A stretch of DNA of 33,031 nucleotides from Methylotenera sp. (GTDB taxonomy: Bacteria > Pseudomonadota > Gammaproteobacteria > Burkholderiales > Methylophilaceae). This document shows, one piece after another, positions 1 to 7,161 of this stretch. Numbering within the stretch: the first letter of the stretch is position 1; each line of letters opens with the position of its first letter. A program made the position numbers and the translations under genes. The DNA lies in the NCBI RefSeq assembly GCF_013141425.1, contig NZ_JABFRA010000089.1, positions 1-33,031 on the forward strand. Reading direction: 5' to 3'. Under the pieces are notes generated by a model. It worked only from the letters and a program-made list of their open reading frames with translations. It made no database searches and was not told the DNA's origin.

Positions 1-410
1 TTAAAGAGTTTCGTAGCAACCGGAATCACATTGCCATTGTGGTGGACGAATACGGCGGCGTAGCCGGCATGGTTACAATTGAAGATGTATTGGAGCAAAT
101 CGTCGGCGATATTGAAGATGAATACGACTACGACGAAGATGAGGATAACATCATACAAAACGCCGATGGTCAGTATCGCGTTAAGGCATTAACAGAAATC
201 ACTGACTTCAATGAGGCCATTGGCACGACACTTAGCGATGAAGAGTTCTCGACAATAGGCGGCTTGGTGGTGCATCAGTTCGGTCATTTACCCAAACGCG
301 ATGATGAAATCGTCCACAATGGCTTACTTTTTAGAGTATTGCGAGCCGATAGCCGCCGTTTGCACACACTAATGGTTAAGGTGCTTTCGGATTCAATAGA
401 ATTAACTTAA
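1..410 (+). CDS. corC: HlyC/CorC family protein, C-terminal part (5' end outside window)
   Basis: The reading frame is open from the left edge (codons from base 3) to a TAA at 408-410, so only the last ~136 residues are present. It shows the end of a second CBS domain ([19 protein letters not shown]), an acidic linker rich in D, E and Y, and then the CorC/HlyC transporter-associated domain ([19 protein letters not shown]). Family members are cytoplasmic or membrane-associated proteins tied to Mg2+/Co2+ homeostasis; E. coli CorC (YbeX) lies directly upstream of lnt. Here lnt is 9 kb away, with a lipid gene cluster in between. A DUF21-containing paralogue cannot be excluded because the N-terminus is missing. 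Confidence 0.9.
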   Translation, partial: KEFRSNRNHIAIVVDEYGGVAGMVTIEDVLEQIVGDIEDEYDYDEDEDNIIQNADGQYRVKALTEITDFNEAIGTTLSDEEFSTIGGLVVHQFGHLPKRDDEIVHNGLLFRVLRADSRRLHTLMVKVLSDSIELT

Positions 411-442
411 CTGACATTCTTCATATTCAATAATTTTTTTAC

Positions 443-470
443 TGATTGTAGAACCCATTCCCAATAAGAC
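443..470 (+). promoter_or_regulatory. possible ECF-type promoter of the lipid cluster
   Basis: The 103-bp gap between corC and the first cluster gene contains TGATTG (443-448), 16 bp, then TAAGAC (465-470). No good sigma-70 pair is visible. The pattern resembles, from memory, the TGATCC / TAAG-type promoters of the RpoE-ChrR group that control related fatty-acid genes in Rhodobacter. This is inference from a short, weak match. Confidence 0.25.
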
Positions 471-513
471 TGTCCATTCATTAGCTTAAAAATAAAGTTA
501 AATAAGGAATGCT

Positions 514-1572
514 ATGCAGTTTGCAGGTGGTGCGATTCAACTCGCAGAAAAGGGGTTAATACCAGATGTGGCAATTAGATTAGGTATTCGACAGTTAAGC
601 AAAATACGATTAAGTGAAATAGCAGCGACAGATTGTGAAGCCAGCGCGCAAATCCTAGCCAATTTTATTACGGCAATGAATCAATCGCCAATTGCATTGT
701 TGCCCGATTTAGCCAATGCCCAACATTACGAATTACCCACGGAGTTTTTTGCACTTTGTTTGGGTAAACACCGTAAATACAGCAGCTGTTTTTGGCTGCC
801 TGGGACCAAAAGTTTAGATGAAGCAGAAGCCTTTGCGCTGCAAATGACTTGCGAACATGCTGACTTGTATGATGGCCAGCGTATTCTCGAGCTTGGTTGC
901 GGTTGGGGTTCGCTCACCTTGTGGATGGCAGAGCACTATCCAAAAAGTCGCATTACCGCAGTATCAAATTCCAACTCACAACGTGAATACATTACGCAAA
1001 CGGCACTGGCGCGTAGCTTAAACAATATTCAAGTAATAACTTGCGACATGAATACCTTTAGCCCCAGCGCTTTTGCAATTGATGCGCCATTTGACCGCGT
1101 TGTGTCGGTTGAAATGTTTGAGCACATGCGTAACCACCAGGTGTTATACGGAAAAATTCATGACTGGCTGGTACCAAGTGGCAAGTTCTTAATGCATATC
1201 TTTGTGCATCGCTTAACGCCTTATGCGTTTGAAGTGCAAGGCAAGGATGATTGGATGAGCGAATTTTTCTTTTCAGGTGGGATGATGCCAAGCGATGATT
1301 TACCGCTTTATTTTCAAGAAAAACTTAAATTTAAGCAACGCTGGCGTTGGGATGGCACCCATTATGAAAAAACCGCCAATGCCTGGCTTGCCAATATGGA
1401 CAAGCATCTGGCCTTGATTACACCGATTTTGGAAGCCACTTACGGTGTAATTGAAGCAACTCAATGGCGTAATCGTTGGCGCATATTCTTCATGGCGTGC
1501 GCAGAATTATTTGGCTACAACCAGGGTCAAGAATGGTGGGTTTCACACTATCAATTTGAGCGGCCAAGCTAA
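514..1572 (+). CDS. SAM-dependent methyltransferase, CFA-synthase/coclaurine-N-methyltransferase-like
   Basis: A 352-residue protein. SAM motif I (ILELGCGWGS) lies near residues 124-133, and a YSSC element at 89-92 aligns with the YSC region of E. coli Cfa. MFEHM (201-205) and LMHIF (226-230) supply the Glu and His found at the bicarbonate site of cyclopropane synthases. It is shorter than Cfa and lacks most of the N-terminal lipid-binding region, which resembles the COG2230 subgroup related to plant coclaurine N-methyltransferase. It is the first gene of a nine-gene same-strand run, with an AAGGA ribosome site just before the ATG. A role in methylating an unsaturated or furan acyl chain is inferred from context; a small-molecule substrate is also possible. 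Confidence 0.85.
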   Translation: MQFAGGAIQLAEKGLIPDVAIRLGIRQLSKIRLSEIAATDCEASAQILANFITAMNQSPIALLPDLANAQHYELPTEFFALCLGKHRKYSSCFWLPGTKSLDEAEAFALQMTCEHADLYDGQRILELGCGWGSLTLWMAEHYPKSRITAVSNSNSQREYITQTALARSLNNIQVITCDMNTFSPSAFAIDAPFDRVVSVEMFEHMRNHQVLYGKIHDWLVPSGKFLMHIFVHRLTPYAFEVQGKDDWMSEFFFSGGMMPSDDLPLYFQEKLKFKQRWRWDGTHYEKTANAWLANMDKHLALITPILEATYGVIEATQWRNRWRIFFMACAELFGYNQGQEWWVSHYQFERPS

Positions 1573-1587
1573 ACGTTAGATCTCACA

Positions 1588-2133
1588 ATGAAGCGATTGA
1601 TTAATTTCATTTTATTCCAAGTTTCTTGGTTTTCTTGCGTACTAGGGGCTACGAATAATCTGACTTGGTTGGGCGTGCTGGTGACTTTTATGGTGATATT
1701 TTGGCACCTTTATCAATCTAAGATTATTCAGCCAGAGTTGATGCTGATGTTCACCGTGCTGGTGATAGGCGGTTTATTCGACCAAGCCCTGTTGGCAACT
1801 GATTTGGTTCAATATGTCAATCATGGCTGGAGTAGCGCAGTGGTACCAGTTTGGATTTTAGCGTTATGGCTTGCGTTTGCCAGTATACTCAGTGTGAGTC
1901 TGCGCTGGATGCGCAGCAAATATCTACTGGCTGTGACTTTTGGCGCAATAGGCGGCCCGTTAGCGTATTTGGGTGCTGAAAAATTAGGTGCGGTAACGTT
2001 AAATGGCACAAATGCGATGCTCACTTTATCTATTGGCTGGGCAGTCATTACGCCAATCTTATTTGTGCTTTCTAAACATTTTGATGGCGTTGGTAATGCT
2101 AATGTCGCACTACCATGTCAAGATAGGTCATGA
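1588..2133 (+). CDS. DUF2878 family integral membrane protein
   Basis: A 181-residue, very hydrophobic protein with about five membrane segments. The N-terminus (NFILFQVSWFSCVLGA) has the NF-LFQ--WF--VLGA look of DUF2878. No catalytic motif is visible. It starts 15 bp after the methyltransferase gene and its stop overlaps the next start (ATGATG), so translation is probably coupled. Members of this family occur in proteobacterial clusters with DUF1295, DUF1365, FAD oxidoreductase and CFA-like genes, so a membrane-lipid role is likely. The biochemical function is unknown to me. Confidence 0.75.
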   Translation: MKRLINFILFQVSWFSCVLGATNNLTWLGVLVTFMVIFWHLYQSKIIQPELMLMFTVLVIGGLFDQALLATDLVQYVNHGWSSAVVPVWILALWLAFASILSVSLRWMRSKYLLAVTFGAIGGPLAYLGAEKLGAVTLNGTNAMLTLSIGWAVITPILFVLSKHFDGVGNANVALPCQDRS

Positions 2134-2903
2134 TGGATTGGCAGCAGTATTTACATGGTTTAGCCTCAATCAGCACATTGGCTTTTGCTGGCTGGCTATT
2201 AAGCTTAGTCAGAAATAATGTTACACACGTGGATAGTCTTTGGAGTTTGTTTATAGCATCAGCAGCCTTTGCTTATGCTTTGAATGCAGACGCGCCGACC
2301 CCTCGCACTTTTTTAGTATTATTCTTAGTCACGCTTTGGGCAGTGCGGCTAAGTGCCTATTTAACTTGGCGTAATTGGGGCCCGCATGAAGACCATCGCT
2401 ATGTGGCGATTCGCAAGAATAATTCACCGCATTTCTGGCTAAAAAGCTTGTATATCGTGTTTGGCCTGCAGGCCGTGTTGGCCTGGGTTATTTCGCTGCC
2501 TTTACTGGGTGCTATCGAAGCAAGCGTTGCGCTAACTCGATTAGATTTATTGGGGGCGTTGCTATTTACCTTTGGTTTTGTCTGGCAAGTCGTTGCAGAT
2601 TGGCAGTTAAGCCTTTTTAAAGCAAATGCCAGTCATCGCGGTCAGGTACTGCGCAATGGGTTATGGCGTTACAGCAGGCATCCCAATTACTTTGGTGAAA
2701 GTTGTATATGGTGGGGATTTTATTTAATAGCACTGGCGGCAGGTGCATGGTGGAGTGTGCTATCACCAATGCTCATGACCTTACTTCTACTTAAAGTGAG
2801 TGGAGTCGCGCTGTTAGAAAAAGATATTGCTGAGCGGCGACCTGATTACGCCAGTTATCGTAAAAACACGAACGCATTTTTCCCTTGGTGGCCAAAAAAA
2901 TGA
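2130..2903 (+). CDS. DUF1295 family membrane protein (steroid 5-alpha-reductase-like)
   Basis: A 257-residue polytopic protein of the DUF1295 / 3-oxo-5-alpha-steroid 4-dehydrogenase-like fold. The diagnostic C-terminal stretch (RYSRHPNYFGESCIWWGFY, about residues 180-198) matches the RHPNYFGE signature shared by isoprenylcysteine methyltransferase, sterol reductase and DUF1295 proteins. That region normally binds SAM or NADPH, so a reductase or methyltransferase acting on a lipid double bond is plausible. The start overlaps the DUF2878 stop, and the end overlaps the next gene as ATGA. Its substrate cannot be read from sequence. Confidence 0.85.
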   Translation: MMDWQQYLHGLASISTLAFAGWLLSLVRNNVTHVDSLWSLFIASAAFAYALNADAPTPRTFLVLFLVTLWAVRLSAYLTWRNWGPHEDHRYVAIRKNNSPHFWLKSLYIVFGLQAVLAWVISLPLLGAIEASVALTRLDLLGALLFTFGFVWQVVADWQLSLFKANASHRGQVLRNGLWRYSRHPNYFGESCIWWGFYLIALAAGAWWSVLSPMLMTLLLLKVSGVALLEKDIAERRPDYASYRKNTNAFFPWWPKK

Positions 2904-3547
2904 CAAATACAAAGCAACGTTGCTTCACACTGAGTTGCGCTTTAGTTACCGCAACGTTTTCAGAATTTACCTTGGCTAAAGAGTGGCTGTTTGATGTTTA
3001 TCTAGATCAATCCAAAATCGGCCAGCATTATTTTAACTTAAGCGATGAAGGCGTATTGACCAGCACGGCAAAATTTAATGTAAAAGTGTTATTTATCAAC
3101 GCCTATAAATATGACCATCAGGCCGTTGAGTGGTGGCGCGGCGATTGTTTAGAAAAGTTAGAAGCGCAGACGCTGGAAGATAAGATGAAAACAAATGTTA
3201 AGGCGCAGTTGTCTGAGCAGCATTTGTTGGTAGATGACGGCAAAAAACAACAAACATTGCCGCATTGCAGTATGACGTTTGCCTATTGGAACCCAAAGAT
3301 TACTGAACAGTCGAATTTGCTGAATCCACAAAATGCAGAATGGCTTGAAACAAAGTTTACGTCACTTGGCACTGAAAATATTACGGTGAAAAATGAAAAA
3401 ATAAGCGCGGAGCGATACAAATTAGAAGGCCGCCTCGCAGGAAAGCCAAAACTTAATATTGAGCTTTGGTACAAAGGCGGTAGCGATTGGGTAGCTCTCA
3501 AGTCAATGACCCCAGAGGGCTATACCATTCGATATCAGCTACGTTGA
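2900..3547 (+). CDS. exported DUF6134-like protein
   Basis: About 215 residues from the ATG at 2900, chosen over an upstream start at 2885 because it gives a classic ATGA overlap with the preceding stop. A basic start (TNTKQR) and a hydrophobic stretch ending near TLAKEW look like a signal peptide, so the mature protein is probably periplasmic. The mature part opens with FDVYLDQSKIGQHYF and is beta-rich, like DUF6134 proteins; the family name is from memory. Co-location with a lipocalin suggests lipid binding or transfer between membranes, but no enzyme motif is seen. Confidence 0.65.
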   Translation: MTNTKQRCFTLSCALVTATFSEFTLAKEWLFDVYLDQSKIGQHYFNLSDEGVLTSTAKFNVKVLFINAYKYDHQAVEWWRGDCLEKLEAQTLEDKMKTNVKAQLSEQHLLVDDGKKQQTLPHCSMTFAYWNPKITEQSNLLNPQNAEWLETKFTSLGTENITVKNEKISAERYKLEGRLAGKPKLNIELWYKGGSDWVALKSMTPEGYTIRYQLR

Positions 3548-3559
3548 GGTGAATTCAAT

Positions 3560-4123
3560 ATGAAACTTAATTTTTTAAAAAGCGTATTTTTAATGACATT
3601 TTTAGCGAGTCTTTTAAGTGCTTGTGCAACACAGAAACTTGCCGACATTCCAACTGTACCACAGGTGGATTTGCCTAAATTTATGGGTGATTGGTATGTG
3701 ATTGCTGCAATTCCAACTTTGATTGAAAAGCAATCGTACAACGCGATTGAAAATTATCAGTTAAACCCAGACGGCACGATAGCGACTACCTTTACCTTCA
3801 ATAAAGGCGGTTTAGAAGGTGAATTTAAGACCTATCAACCCCGTGGCTTTGTGGTGGAAAACTCTGGTAATGCACTGTGGGGCATGCAGTTTATCTGGCC
3901 TATTAAAGCTGAATATAGAATTGCTTACTTAAACGCAGACTACACACAAACCATTATTGCCCGAAACGCGCGTGACTATGTGTGGATAATGGCGCGCACG
4001 TCTACCATTAGCGATGCCGACTACAATGCACTGACAGCAATCATTGCATCGTATGGCTATGATTTAAGCTTGTTGCGCAAAGTACCGCACAATGCTGCGT
4101 TAAACCATAACTACGAAAATTAA
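3560..4123 (+). CDS. blc: outer-membrane lipocalin (Blc-like lipoprotein)
   Basis: A 187-residue protein with a lipoprotein signal peptide; the lipobox LLSAC places the acylated Cys at residue 22. The lipocalin GxW signature is GDWYVIA (about 43-49), followed by a typical bacterial-lipocalin barrel (KGGLEGEFK, then GMQFIWPIKAEYRIAYL). E. coli Blc binds lysophospholipids and fatty acids at the outer membrane. Within this cluster it could store or move modified or damaged acyl chains. A ribosome site (TGAGGTG) precedes the ATG at 3560. Confidence 0.9.
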   Translation: MKLNFLKSVFLMTFLASLLSACATQKLADIPTVPQVDLPKFMGDWYVIAAIPTLIEKQSYNAIENYQLNPDGTIATTFTFNKGGLEGEFKTYQPRGFVVENSGNALWGMQFIWPIKAEYRIAYLNADYTQTIIARNARDYVWIMARTSTISDADYNALTAIIASYGYDLSLLRKVPHNAALNHNYEN

Positions 4124-4147
4124 AGTGCTTAAAATTTATAGAATAAT

Positions 4148-5095
4148 ATGTGGTTAAAAAAACTCATTAAATGGCTAGACAATGATGTGGTACAAATCGC
4201 TAGCGCTCAGTCAAATCAGGCGGATTGGCGTCAGATTGACTTGTGGCGCGTGGTTCCCTTTGTGTTGTTGCACCTTGCCTGCCTAGCGGTTTTTTGGGTG
4301 GGGTTTAGCTGGTTTGCTGTTGGTTTTGCGGTTGCACTTTATGCCTTGAGAATGTTTGCCATTACGGGCTTTTATCATCGTTATTTTTCACATAAAACTT
4401 TTCGCACTTCGCGGGGGTTTCAATTTTTAGGGGCTGTTGCTGGGGCGACAGCAGTTCAGCGTGGACCGTTGTGGTGGGCGTCACACCATCGAAATCACCA
4501 CGTAAATGCCGATGAATTAGCGGATGCACATTCCCCCGTTCAGCATGGGTTTTTGTGGAGTCATTTAGGCTGGTTTTTATCGAATCAACATTTCGCAACA
4601 CGAACCGAGCGTGTAAAAGAATTAGCAAGGTTTGCTGAGTTACGATTTTTAGACCGTTTTGACGTAATCGTGCCAATTTTTTTTGCAATCAGCATTTATT
4701 GGTTTGGCGTATGGCTTGAAAATGATTTTTCGCACTTACACACCAATGGCCTGCAATTATTGGTTTGGGGGTTTTTCATTTCAACGGTGGTGTTGTACCA
4801 CGCCACTTTTACGGTAAATTCACTTGCCCACGTTTGGGGCAAGCGGCGTTATGCCACACGTGACCACAGTCGAAATAATGTTTGGATCGCTTTTTTAACG
4901 CTGGGCGAGGGCTGGCATAACAATCATCACCATTTTCCTGGTTCAGCGCGCCAAGGTTTTTACTGGTGGGAAATCGACCTTACCTATTACGGGCTTAAAT
5001 TGTTATCCGCATGCGGCCTGATTTGGGACATACGAACCGTATCAAAAGAAATGCGCGAATCAAGAAAAATTAACTCACATGACGCAAAACAATAA
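4148..5095 (+). CDS. membrane fatty acid desaturase (acyl-CoA/lipid delta-9 type)
   Basis: A 315-residue membrane di-iron desaturase. All three histidine boxes are intact: HRYFSH (77-82), HRNHH (114-118) and HNNHH (257-261), as is the family motif TVNSLAHVWG (222-231). Hydrophobic helices occur around residues 35-70 and 170-220. The family uses O2 and electrons from ferredoxin or cytochrome b5 to insert a double bond. Its place between lipocalin and FAD oxidoreductase genes suggests it acts on membrane acyl chains, possibly on an already methylated chain as proposed for UfaD in furan fatty acid synthesis (inference). The stop overlaps the next gene by 17 bp. Confidence 0.92.
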   Translation: MWLKKLIKWLDNDVVQIASAQSNQADWRQIDLWRVVPFVLLHLACLAVFWVGFSWFAVGFAVALYALRMFAITGFYHRYFSHKTFRTSRGFQFLGAVAGATAVQRGPLWWASHHRNHHVNADELADAHSPVQHGFLWSHLGWFLSNQHFATRTERVKELARFAELRFLDRFDVIVPIFFAISIYWFGVWLENDFSHLHTNGLQLLVWGFFISTVVLYHATFTVNSLAHVWGKRRYATRDHSRNNVWIAFLTLGEGWHNNHHHFPGSARQGFYWWEIDLTYYGLKLLSACGLIWDIRTVSKEMRESRKINSHDAKQ

Positions 5096-6365
5096 GCCAT
5101 TAAAAATTGCTATTATCGGTAGCGGTATAGCGGGCAATACGATTGCCTACCATCTGCATGCTCAGCACGATATCTCAGTGTTTGAGGCTGAAAGCCACGT
5201 TGGCGGACACACTCACACCCACACTATTCATCATGAAGGGAAAGACTATCAGGTAGATACGGGGTTCATTGTATTTAATGACCGTACTTACCCAAACTTT
5301 ATTGCCTTGCTAGATGAATTAAAAGTGGTTTGGCAGCCCAGTGCAATGAGTTTTAGCGTGAAATGTGAAAAAACAGGATTGGAGTACAACGGTACGACTT
5401 TAAATAGTTTATTTGCCCAGCGTAGCAATCTGTTTAAGCCATATTTCTATCAAATGATTCGCGACATTCTGCGCTTTAACAAAAGTGCACTTGAACTGCT
5501 AAATGAAGGCAGTGAAATTAAGCTGGGGGACTATTTGCGCGCGGGGAATTACTGCCAAAAGTTTATTGATTACTACATTATTCCAATGGGTTCTGCAATT
5601 TGGTCAACCGATGCAGCGCAGATGTTAGAGTTTCCTGCGCGATTTTTTGTACGCTTCTTTCACCATCATGGCATGCTCACCGTTAATGATAGGCCGCAAT
5701 GGCGCACCGTGACAAATGGTTCGGCAAGTTATGTTACAGCAATGACCGAACCATTTAAACATCGCATCCAGCTTAAAACACCGATAGAAAATGTGCGGCG
5801 CACCCAAAGTACCGTGTACGTGAGACCTAAACATGGTGAAGAAATAGCCTTTGATTATGTTTTTTTTGCCTGCCATAGCGACCAAGCGCTGAAGATATTA
5901 AGCAATCAAACTGCCGCGGAAACTGAAATACTAAGTGCTATCCCATTTCAAGAAAACAGCATTTATTTGCACCATGATGCAACGTTGATGCCCAAGCGCT
6001 CACTAGCATGGGCCGCATGGAATTACCATGTCACCAAAATTCCTATGAATCGTGTTGCGGTAACGTACAACATGAACATTTTGCAAAACTTGCAAAGTAG
6101 GGAGCCACTTTTAGTTACATTGAATCATGTAGGGGGTATTAACCCAGCCAAAGTGATTAAACGCCTAACTTATACGCACCCCGTCTATACCTTGGCAGGT
6201 GCTGCCGCACAGGCCAAACATGCAGAAATTAGTGGCAAAAACAGAACCGGATTCGCCGGGGCTTATTGGCGCAACGGCTTTCATGAAGATGGTGTGGTGA
6301 GTGCTTTAGAAGCATTAAAGCACTTTGATGAGGCCCTGAAATCAGGGATTCTCTGTGCCAAATAG
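5079..6365 (+). CDS. FAD-dependent oxidoreductase (COG2907-type amine-oxidase fold)
   Basis: A 428-residue flavoprotein. The N-terminal Rossmann motif is GSGIAG (15-20), the ribose-binding acid follows in SVFEAESHVGGHTHT, and the C-terminal FAD segment is GFAGAYWRNGFHEDGVVSALEA. This belongs to the NAD/FAD-binding proteins often annotated as cyclopropane fatty acid synthesis proteins. As I recall, a Rhodobacter homologue (RSP1091) is needed to make furan fatty acids from the methylated precursor. The gene overlaps the desaturase gene by 17 bp and DUF1365 by 11 bp, a strong sign of co-expression. The exact reaction is not proven by sequence. Confidence 0.88.
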   Translation: MTQNNKPLKIAIIGSGIAGNTIAYHLHAQHDISVFEAESHVGGHTHTHTIHHEGKDYQVDTGFIVFNDRTYPNFIALLDELKVVWQPSAMSFSVKCEKTGLEYNGTTLNSLFAQRSNLFKPYFYQMIRDILRFNKSALELLNEGSEIKLGDYLRAGNYCQKFIDYYIIPMGSAIWSTDAAQMLEFPARFFVRFFHHHGMLTVNDRPQWRTVTNGSASYVTAMTEPFKHRIQLKTPIENVRRTQSTVYVRPKHGEEIAFDYVFFACHSDQALKILSNQTAAETEILSAIPFQENSIYLHHDATLMPKRSLAWAAWNYHVTKIPMNRVAVTYNMNILQNLQSREPLLVTLNHVGGINPAKVIKRLTYTHPVYTLAGAAAQAKHAEISGKNRTGFAGAYWRNGFHEDGVVSALEALKHFDEALKSGILCAK

Positions 6366-7131
6366 CGCGATTTACGAGGGATTTGTCACGCATCAGCGCT
6401 TTAGCCCTAAACCACATGGTTTTCACTACCAGGTATTTATGATGTACTTAGATTTAGACGAGCTTCCAACAGTCTTTGGCGGCATGCGGTTCTGGTCGTA
6501 TGAAAGTAAAAACTGGGCATGGTTTAAGCGCGCTGACTACTACGGCAATCCTGAAGAACCGTTAAAAATAGAAATTACCAAGTTGGTGAAGCAAGCGACA
6601 GGCCATGTTCCACGCGGTGCAATTTGTATGCTCACCAATATGCGTTATTTGGGGCATTGCTTTAACCCAGTGACGTTTTACTATTGCTTTGAGCCTGATG
6701 GCAAAACCTTGCAGGCGATTGTGAGCCATATTACTAATACGCCTTGGGGTGAAGATTATGCTTATGTGCATGATTTTAATGCAGAAAAAACCATAAAAAG
6801 TATAAAGCATGGCGACATTACTATTTTTAAATTAGACAAACACTTTCACGTTTCGCCCTTTATGCCTATGAATATTCAATACGACTGGTCCTTTAAGCTT
6901 GAGGGTAATCAACTGCTGGTACATATGAAAAGTTTACAGAATGGCGAGCAATTGTTCAATGCCACCTTGGCGCTACAACGAAAAGAAATAACTGCGTCAA
7001 CACTCAATCAATTACTACTGCGTTACCCATTGATAACCATTAAAGTAGTGGTTGCCATTTACTGGCATGCATTGTTGCTTTGGCTAAAGCGTGTTCCTTT
7101 TTATGCCAACCCGTCACAAATTACAAAATAA
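6355..7131 (+). CDS. DUF1365 family protein (COG3496)
   Basis: A 258-residue protein with the DUF1365 signatures: HQRFSPKPHGFHYQVFMMYLDLDEL near the N-terminus, and MRYLGHCFNPVTFYYCF in the centre. Start is GTG at 6355, supported by AGGGA six bases upstream, and overlaps the FAD gene. DUF1365 is almost always encoded between a COG2907 FAD protein and a CFA-like methyltransferase, exactly as here, and is presumed to act on the same lipid. Its fold and reaction are unknown to me. A hydrophobic C-terminal segment could touch the membrane. Confidence 0.9.
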   Translation: MPNSAIYEGFVTHQRFSPKPHGFHYQVFMMYLDLDELPTVFGGMRFWSYESKNWAWFKRADYYGNPEEPLKIEITKLVKQATGHVPRGAICMLTNMRYLGHCFNPVTFYYCFEPDGKTLQAIVSHITNTPWGEDYAYVHDFNAEKTIKSIKHGDITIFKLDKHFHVSPFMPMNIQYDWSFKLEGNQLLVHMKSLQNGEQLFNATLALQRKEITASTLNQLLLRYPLITIKVVVAIYWHALLLWLKRVPFYANPSQITK

Positions 7132-7161
7132 TCAGACCATAAATTCAGTCAAAAAATAAAA

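Noticed and set aside
4362-4688. 108-codon minus-strand frame inside the desaturase gene
   Set aside because: The plus strand encodes two of the three intact histidine boxes here; the antisense frame is a by-product.
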